This document shows, in pieces, positions 57,217 through 64,000 of a stretch of 64,000 nucleotides of DNA. The notes under the pieces were generated by a model. That model did no database searches. It was not told where the DNA came from and was given only the letters and a program-made list of their open reading frames with translations. Position 1 is the stretch's first letter; each line of letters opens with the position of its first letter. Origin of the DNA: Gerris lacustris (taxonomy: Eukaryota; Arthropoda; Insecta; Hemiptera; Gerridae); the NCBI GenBank assembly GCA_951217055.1, contig OX578281.1:64110043-64174042 (forward strand), written 5' to 3'. A program made the translations under genes and the position numbers.

Positions 57217-58324
57217 AAGATATTTCTTTATTGTTTCTTCTTATTTCTGCTATATTGTTTAAAATATTCATGAAGATGTTTCCTTTGAAACCGGGTGCGT
57301 CTTATATTCGATGCATTATTTTTCTCCCCAGATTTTTGTTCGAAAATCGGGATGCGTCTTATATGCGGGGGCGTCTTATAATCGAAGCAATACGGTAATA
57401 TAAATATGTTGATAGCAAAGTAAATGAGTATTTTGAATTAATAAAGGAAATAATATATTCACTGGAATAAAAGATAAATGCTAAAACCAGTTGGGTGTAG
57501 AGAGTAGTTCCGGTACAGAAAAATATACTAAACTGCTTCGAAGAATCAAAGATCAAAGTTGTATTTCTTTTTAGTAAAGGTGTATCCCAAGAGGCAGTGA
57601 CAAAAATCCCAAGGAAGAGACGAAGCTCTATAACAAGGTCGACGGAACAGAGCGTTCCCAGGATGATACAAATCCGTCCTTAAAATGAGACTACGTACTA
57701 CAGAACAGAGCGTCTCTTTAGTACCTGAGTTGAATTCTAACTAACGAATTACAGAGCACAGAGTGACTCTGAGACAACTAGGTAACAGAACTTCTTCTAA
57801 ATGTGGCTCAGTACGCCAGTAAATGCTGTATTCGCTTGTAAAACTATTGGTGGGTAAGAGTTAAAGAGGCAGGTTCTTCATTAAATTTGATTACCATAGA
57901 AGCTATAAGAAGAAAGAGAGCAAATGACTGTCAAATCTAATTTAGAAAGCATAGGAAAAAAGACCAGCAGAAGTCAAGCAGTAGTCTAATTGGTATTAAA
58001 GGAATACTTATTCCACACTTTAAAAATATTCAAAATAAAATAATCAGTTGATTAAAAAATATATTTTTGAAAACAAGCTTTTATTCGTATTCTTCTCAGC
58101 AAACCCTTTCATTTGATACCCATATCATGGGCGTTCTTAAAAAAATAACTTGTCCACCATCTTAGGCTGTCCGCCATATTGAATTTAGAATGTATTGGAT
58201 TGTTGTGCATTGTAGAATGCACCCAACTTCAAATTTTCAAAAAAAAATAAAAAAAAAAAAAATGTTGTGTCTTCACAGTTAATCCCCCAGTTAAAATGTC
58301 TAAAATATGACTTTTTCCGTGGTA
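57217..58324. other. No gene; degenerate DNA-transposon end
   Basis: 57290-57400 has GGTGCGTCTTATATTCGATG and GGGCGTCTTATAATCGAAGC then AATACGG, a motif series seen at the ends of pogo-like transposons. CCACCATCTTAGGCTGTCCG and an A tract lie at 58155-58262. Nothing coding recognised. Confidence 0.35.
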
Positions 58325-58443
58325 GGCTGTGAAATAGTAACTTTAAAGCCTAAAAAAATAGCTGAAATCCATTTTTTCATTACGTGGAATTAAAATATCT
58401 TTTTAATACTACCAGCACGAAAGAAACATTTCTTACGTCCTAG

Positions 58444-58732
58444 AGTTATATCTATGAGTCACATAGTCATATCTACATGTGTCACACTGTCTATAGCGTG
58501 AGAGACTCACACAAAGATATGCGATATGTGAATCATCTATCAATATGTGACCGAGCTATCTTCACTATCTTGACCCTAAGCCATATAAAAAGACCTACCC
58601 TGCAACAAGGAGGCACACTTGAGTAGCCAGACTTCGACGTAATATAGTAATAAGATCCTATTTGTAATTCTTTTGTATTTAGTCTATGAAAATATACTTT
58701 AAGTCTTATTGAGTTCGACTACTTATTTAACT
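58444..58732 (+). repeat. 5' LTR
   Basis: 289 bp, AGTTATATCTATGAGTC to CTTATTTAACT. TATAAAAAG at about 58587 and CACACTTGAGT/AGACTTCGACG downstream could form the promoter region. No difference from the 3' LTR found by eye. Confidence 0.9.
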
Positions 58733-58750
58733 GGCGCCCGGACATAGAGG
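58732..58750 (+). promoter_or_regulatory. Primer-binding-site-like sequence
   Basis: TGGCGCCCGGACATAG follows the LTR, with the T shared. TGGCGCCC matches the 3' end of the tRNA-Lys class used by gypsy; complementarity drops after eight bases, so the primer assignment is provisional. Confidence 0.5.
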
Positions 58751-59357
58751 ACCGTGAGAGCTTGAGACTTGTGACCATTTGTCCCAATTCTCTGGTTTGA
58801 ATATTTATTCTTCACTCGCGGCTGAACTCATCTAAAGGACTCAAGAACTTGAGATTTGTGGCCAGTTGCCCCAAATTTCTAGTTAGAATCATCCTTCTTT
58901 GCGGCCGAACTCTGCGGACACAGGAGAATTTCCACTACTCTACACTCTTCATTCTCGCTGTGGCTGTTTACCCCATCGAGAGAAGAACCAACCCGTCAAG
59001 TCGCCCTGCAGTCGTGGTCAATTCCCCGGTCTACAGGAACTACTCAATTGTCACTAGTCGTAAGTTTATTTATTGTAAAAATTCTTCAATTCCTTTAAAT
59101 TACTCTCGTCCCCGAATAATCTATTTCGAACCATAAAAAAATTAAAATCCTATAAAAATAACTAAACTAAGCGTAACTTACTCAAATAGTCCAAAATTAC
59201 CCCAATAGTCCAAAACTGTCCAAACTTACCCATATAAATTTAAAAAAAAAAATAATAATAAATAAATAAATAACAATAATAATAATAATAATACCAAATT
59301 TAATAGTTCAAAATTTCCCTAAAATATAAACCTTCCAATTTAGTTTTAGATAAAACA

Positions 59358-60623
59358 ATGGCCGAATACACATACAATATAACCCGTGAAGATTACGATC
59401 ATATCCCCCATTACGACGGCAACCCCATTAAACTAATAAGTTTTGTTAAGTGTGTAGAATCAGTCTACAATTTAGTATGCGAAGCAAGAAATACTAGTCT
59501 TGCAGCAAATCACCACAAACTCTTAAATAAAATTAAATCCAGATTAGAAGGGTCTGCAGAATCATTAATATTGTCACGAGACGTAACAACAATACCGGAA
59601 ATACTAGACTTACTAAAAATACAGTTTGCAGACACCAGGACTATAGAATCGTTAAAATTAGAGATTTACCAAACTAAAATCAGCCCCAACGAGTCACCCT
59701 TTGATTTCTTAAATAAGCTAGAAAACCTAAAAAACTTAATTAAAAATCGATATACCATAGAAGGCATTGACGCCGCTGTAGTCACCGAGTTAATGAGACA
59801 AACAGAAAAGGAAATAATCTTCCAATTATACCATCAATTTGACCCCCAACTCTCAAATTTTATAATTACCCAAAACCCAGAAAACTTAGAAGACTTTAGA
59901 AAAATTTTGTTCACTAAATGTCAATTTGTATTAGAACTAATTAATAGAAATAAGGAACGATTCACTAGAGCTCCTAACTACGCACCTGCTTATCCTCCTC
60001 AACATTATTCTTATAATTTTCCCTCGACTTCGCAACATCCTGAGCCCGAATATCGCCAATATTACCGTACTAATTCAGGTAATTTTAGAAATAAACATTT
60101 TATTCCCGAACAATCATATAATCGCGAAAGACCCAATACGACTATTCCCGCTAATCCCTTTTACGAACCAAATCAACTCCAAACTAGTAATAACCAACAA
60201 GGTCCCAATACAGTATCCATGAGAACTGTTAGCAATTTTACCCGAACACCAAAAGCAAACCCCCAACAGTTAATGCATGTCGAGTGTGACAAAGACGAAA
60301 TAATAAGGCAACTACTGGAAGAAATACAACAATTAAGGCAAAACCAATCCCAGTCACTCAACTGCCATATTCCAGAAATCGAAAACCAAATTAACGATTA
60401 TTTTTTCCCGCCACTCGACTATGATCAATCGGAAGACGAAAACCAAAATAATGATTCCTTCTTTAACCAAGATGTTTGGTGTAAAACAAACCAAACTCAA
60501 AGCTTCAATCTAAATCTAGTTAACAAATCTCTCCCCTACATTTTAGATTATAAGAATAGGACATGGTTAATCGATACAGGATCGGAAAAAAAATTATGTC
60601 AACCCCGATATAGTAAACGATAA
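59358..60623 (+). CDS. gag: Gag polyprotein running into the start of an aspartic protease
   Basis: A 421-codon frame starting MAEYTYNITREDYDHIPHYD. Residues about 10-200 have the Gag capsid pattern of gypsy-group elements (GNPIKLISFVKCVESVYNLV, later NESPFDFLNKLENLKNL and a helix-rich region). Residues 205-330 are low-complexity, rich in Asn, Pro, Tyr and Gln. No CCHC zinc knuckle is seen, as is common in errantiviruses. The C-terminus reads TWLIDTGS, the retropepsin active-site motif, and then leaves the protease frame at a run of eight A (60586-60593), ending 12 codons later. So Gag here is fused to the first part of protease. The 5' leader has another open frame (58849-59136) without recognised content. 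Confidence 0.8.
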   Translation: MAEYTYNITREDYDHIPHYDGNPIKLISFVKCVESVYNLVCEARNTSLAANHHKLLNKIKSRLEGSAESLILSRDVTTIPEILDLLKIQFADTRTIESLKLEIYQTKISPNESPFDFLNKLENLKNLIKNRYTIEGIDAAVVTELMRQTEKEIIFQLYHQFDPQLSNFIITQNPENLEDFRKILFTKCQFVLELINRNKERFTRAPNYAPAYPPQHYSYNFPSTSQHPEPEYRQYYRTNSGNFRNKHFIPEQSYNRERPNTTIPANPFYEPNQLQTSNNQQGPNTVSMRTVSNFTRTPKANPQQLMHVECDKDEIIRQLLEEIQQLRQNQSQSLNCHIPEIENQINDYFFPPLDYDQSEDENQNNDSFFNQDVWCKTNQTQSFNLNLVNKSLPYILDYKNRTWLIDTGSEKKLCQPRYSKR

Positions 60624-61035
60624 AGTAAAGAGGTATAAAGAAAACTTTAAAGTCACCACCCCCGCAGGAACTAAAAGTGGATCAGAATATATAATAATAA
60701 ATACAACGCGATTGTTCAAACGCCCCTCGCTAATGAAAGCCTATTTGTTTAAATTTTCTGAAAAATACGACATACTGTTAGGTCATAACACTATGAAAGA
60801 TCACGATATAAAGATTAATTTTAAAAATAACATCCTAGAATCCGATATCTTTAACATATCAATTAAAACGGATATCCCTATTCCGCTACGAATTGACGCT
60901 GCTTTGTATCAAAAAACCCATGGTAAAGACATTACCCCCGAAATTATAGATATAGATAATGACTTCGAATTCCATGAACCACAGACAAACTATAATGTAA
61001 ATCTAATCGAAATAAACTCCCATGAACTAAGTTAA
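60594..61035 (+). pseudogene. Remainder of the retropepsin domain, shifted frame
   Basis: After the A8 tract protease coding continues in another frame. KFSEKYDILLGHNTMKDHDI is the second conserved block (ILLGxxxM). It ends at two consecutive stops near 61033. Whether ribosomal or transcriptional slippage at the A run ever joins the halves cannot be seen here. Confidence 0.7.
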
Positions 61036-61489
61036 TAAACCCACTAAAACTAAACAAAGATTAAATAGGCTTAAAAGTAACAAAATCAACCCTTTAGAGA
61101 TTACCGAATCTTCAAAAGAAATCAAAAATAAGGATAACCACTTATCCCCTGACTCAGAGAAAATATTAATGGAAAATAATCAAACGACAGATTACGAAAC
61201 CCCTTTACCCTCTAATTTAAGTAAAACTCTCACACCCGTCCAAAACACAGATAACAAAGATAACGAACGTTTAATAACCATACATTCCCAAGAGAGCTCA
61301 AACAACCAAATCCTCCTTGTCAAATCCCTCCACCAAAGGTCACGACAAAACCTTACTCCAGCCTCAGAAGACAAGCAAGATCCAGCCATACCCCTTGCAA
61401 CTGTGCAAAGCGTCTCGGCACCTCTCAGAAAGGCCCCTGCCTCTTCTCCGCCGTTATTGAGTGCAGCCCTTCAGACCGCACCGCTTTAA
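61036..61489 (+). pseudogene. Short pol remnant, possibly the RNase H to integrase linker
   Basis: An open stretch from about 61040 reads RLKSNKINPLEITESSKEIK ... RLITIHSQESSNNQILLVKS and then becomes Ser/Pro/Ala-rich. In gypsy-group Pol a TxHS(A/Q) segment lies between RNase H and integrase, which would place the deletion from after protease to there. This is an inference from memory of the layout. Confidence 0.35.
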
Positions 61490-61492
61490 TTC

Positions 61493-62526
61493 GTTCATGA
61501 GGCCACTTCACGCTTAAGAAGGGAGGAACTACAGAAAAGTAAGCCAAATATCTCCTGACAAATAAGAGACAACACCCAAGTAAAGGACAGCGCCTGTAGA
61601 CAAGATTTATTATTATTAGCTTATCCTGCCAAACTAATATATAAGGATAGTAACCCATTATAAACAAAGCTATATACTTAGATTTAATAATAGATTTAAG
61701 AATATTATCTTATGTTAAGAAATAAATTTTGTAGGAAAATATAAATTGTTTCAACTAATGCGTCAAACCAGTAAAAATAAAAAAATTATGATAATTTCAA
61801 GTATAAGTTCATACTTATATATTCTAAGTTTAATTGTTTTTATTTTATTTTTATTTTTTAATTTATTAGAGTAAAAGAATACACACCCTTTACGTTTAAA
61901 CGATCTCTCAATGCTTATAAATAATTTGAAGAAATAATTTATGAAATTTTAATTTGTTACAATTGTTGAATATCATTTATTTATATTTAGATTAAAAGTA
62001 TGTTATCATCAGAAATAATTGTATAATTAGTTTCCGTCAAATTTTATTGTAAAATAATTTAGTAAACTATAACGTTCATAATTTTATAACGTTATACTCT
62101 AGTTTATTTATTTTCTTTTTTTTCTATTTGAATTTATTAAAGTTAAAGAAGACACACTATTTACGTTTTAACAATCTTTTAATGCATATGAATACTTTAA
62201 TTTAGAAATTTTAATTTATTAGAATTATTTAATATAATTTATTTAGATTTAGATTAAAAGTATGTTATCATAAGAAATAATTGTATAATTAGTCGTCAAA
62301 TTTTATTGTAAAATAATTTAGTAAACTAAAAGATATTTCTAGATAAAATGTCCAAGTTGTTCCGACATAAACAGAGAAGTTCAGAGAAACCAATGAACAG
62401 GGAAAGAAACTACACGACATCACTGCTTCTTTTAAAAGCACCTGATCCTGCACCTTTACCACTGATCGCAGTTTTATCTCCACCTCTTTGCTGTTCGTGA
62501 GGTCACTTCACACTTAAGAAGGGAGG
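61493..62526 (+). repeat. Duplicated polypurine-tract region and AT-rich tandem duplication
   Basis: GAGGCCACTTCACGCTTAAG AAGGGAGG (61499-61526) recurs at 62499-62526 as the genuine polypurine tract before the 3' LTR, exactly 1000 bp apart. After the first copy comes a 150-bp stretch with ATATATAAGGATAG that could be an older LTR. Then 61850-62085 and 62110-62325 are two diverged units of one repeat (GATTAAAAGTATGTTATCAT, TCAAATTTTATTGTAAAATA). A 50-codon frame (62349-62501) ends next to the tract; function unknown. Confidence 0.6.
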
Positions 62527-62815
62527 AGTTATATCTATGAGTCACATAGTCATATCTACATGTGTCACACTGTCTATAGCGTGAGAGACTCACACAAAGA
62601 TATGCGATATGTGAATCATCTATCAATATGTGACCGAGCTATCTTCACTATCTTGACCCTAAGCCATATAAAAAGACCTACCCTGCAACAAGGAGGCACA
62701 CTTGAGTAGCCAGACTTCGACGTAATATAGTAATAAGATCCTATTTGTAATTCTTTTGTATTTAGTCTATGAAAATATACTTTAAGTCTTATTGAGTTCG
62801 ACTACTTATTTAACT
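62527..62815 (+). repeat. 3' LTR
   Basis: 289 bp, appears identical to the 5' LTR and follows the polypurine tract AAGAAGGGAGG at 62516-62526. Confidence 0.9.
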
Positions 62816-63471
62816 CTAGGACGTAAACAATTTTTTCTTTCGTGCAAAAACTTCCGTTTTAGCGCTGCAATCTTTGTAGATATGCTTGTTAGTACGCTTA
62901 AAATCCGCTAGATGTCAATGCGTTTTATTTATCTTTTGTTATAGTGTAACCTTTTTAAGGTTTCTTTTTTTACAATCTTAAGTATGTTATTATTATAATA
63001 TTGATTATTGATTAATATTTAATGCTTTTTCATTATCTGCTACTACGGAAAAAATTGCATATTCTATACGACTGTGAAGTGTTTTTTCTTTACCTTGGAA
63101 ATATTTACTGTCACATTTCGCTCGAGACTCGACAGTAAATGTAATTTCCGCGGTAAAGAATAAACTCACTTGACAGCCTAGTAACATAATACACTATTTT
63201 ATATATCAACTCCCGGAAATATTATTGGACCATAGAGATGTATATATTTGTATTTTTGCCTTATTATTAGGAAACATATATCTTATGAACTGCTATGGGT
63301 AGAAGTGTGAATTTTTTTTCTGGTTCAGTTTGTCATGAACATTAAATTAAAATGAATTTTATATATCTAAGTATCTTCAATAGGGTAATAGTGGGGCAAA
63401 TTGCCGTGAGTTGGTTCCAGTAAAGGATGGCACTTTACTTGGTGCGGGCACTGCCACGCCCCCAATTTATA

Positions 63472-64000
63472 CAGGGTGGTCCAAAAGTCTCCCCCCCCCT
63501 CTTAACTTTTGAACGGTTTGAGATAAATTAATGAAACTTGGGGGATCTCAACCATGCAAAGGGAAGTTTGTTTTCATGCAATCGCCCACTAAGGGCAACC
63601 ATCCACTTTGCCCCAAGGATACCCAACTTCAAAATTTCAAATTGGAATGTATATTTTTGGTAACATATTTGGATTCTACGGTGAAAAATAATAAACTTTT
63701 ACTTGAAACTATTTTTTCTATCTCCAATATTTTGCCCCCTACAGGGGGGCAAAGATAGCAAAATAACCCTTCTGATAATACGTTGTAAAATCTTAACGGT
63801 TAGAGATAAATTAATGAAACTTGGGATAGCCGTACCATGTAAAAGGAAGTTTGTTTTCATGCAATCGCACAGTAGGGGCAACCACCCATCCTGCCCCCAG
63901 TCCACCAAACTTCAAAATGTTAACTTAGAGTGTATATTTTTGATGGTAGATTTAGATTCTACGGCAAAAAATAAAAATATTTTACTTCAAACTTTTTTTT
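63472..64000. mobile_element. CAGGGTGGTCC foldback, second copy, cut by the window end
   Basis: Begins CAGGGTGGTCCAAAAGTC after TATA (63468-63471), then a C-rich run and AAACTTGGGGGATCTCAACC units about 280 bp apart, as in 26693-28030. Open frames here are repeat shadows. Confidence 0.85.

Larger units (their letters stand above)
58440..62819 (+). mobile_element. Defective errantivirus-like (gypsy group) LTR retrotransposon with CTAG target duplication
   Basis: Two 289-bp LTRs (58444-58732, 62527-62815) appear identical by eye, start AGTTA and end TAACT, and are flanked by CTAG on both sides (58440-58443, 62816-62819). The internal part has a primer-binding-site-like TGGCGCCC, a gag frame, a split aspartic protease, a short pol remnant and a polypurine tract. 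Reverse transcriptase, RNase H, integrase and env are absent. Identical LTRs imply recent arrival, so proteins must have come from another element. AGTTA/TAACT ends and a 4-bp duplication agree with errantiviruses, endogenous elements of insects. Confidence 0.88.
58325..63180. mobile_element. MITE (TAGGCTGTGAA ends) split by an LTR retrotransposon
   Basis: 58325-58443 and 62816-63180 together match the intact element at 29829-30286 in reverse complement (TAGGCTGTGAAATAGTAAC ... GACAGCCTAGTAACATAAT). The net length without the insert is about 480 bp. Confidence 0.75.

Noticed and set aside
63531..63908. Plus and minus frames of about 70 codons
   Set aside because: They fall in the CAGGGTGGTCC foldback; equivalent positions in the 26.7-kb copy are not conserved as protein.

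Overview
The window is AT-rich animal nuclear DNA, most likely from an insect. Evidence: spliced genes with GT-AG introns, a compact secreted chymotrypsin-fold protease, an errantivirus-like (gypsy-group) LTR element, copia, RTE and other LINE fragments, tRNA-derived SINEs, a Helitron-like element and very many foldback/MITE elements. There is no prokaryotic gene organisation, and most long open frames are shadows of repeats. I cannot name the species or order.

The one convincing host gene is a seven-exon S1-family serine protease on the minus strand. Its start codon is near 19955 and its stop near 1649. I assembled it by hand from six introns whose GT/AG boundaries and phases all fit. The product is 272 residues, with signal peptide, activation site and His/Asp/Ser triad, but exons fill only about 0.8 kb of 18.3 kb. 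Its introns hold a 1.27 kb foldback (intron 1), 24-bp and 86-bp minisatellites (intron 2), a 109-bp minisatellite, a 12-copy 126-bp array, a LINE tail and two SINEs (intron 3), a PIF/Harbinger-like MADF relic (intron 4) and further foldbacks (introns 5 and 6). One possible plus-strand microexon at 21634-21678 may belong to another gene.

Left edge (1-730): an internally deleted copia polyprotein end with a possible 3' LTR. 20-33 kb: a repeat family that may carry the 5' end of a Crypton-like recombinase gene, nested MITEs, and several foldbacks with CAGGGTG-type ends flanked by TATA, one holding a Tc1/mariner transposase fragment. 33-50 kb: more foldbacks, SINEs and a 600-bp repeat family. 50-57 kb: an RTE-type reverse transcriptase relic, a Helitron-like element and a poly(A)-tailed LINE. 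58.3-63.2 kb: a defective LTR retrotransposon with identical LTRs and a 4-bp target duplication, nested in a MITE. The right edge cuts another CAGGGTG foldback.

The recurrent theme is long inverted repeats: at least a dozen hairpin-forming loci from different families, several inside the transcribed protease gene. All identifications come from reading motifs and repeats by eye; no database search was run.
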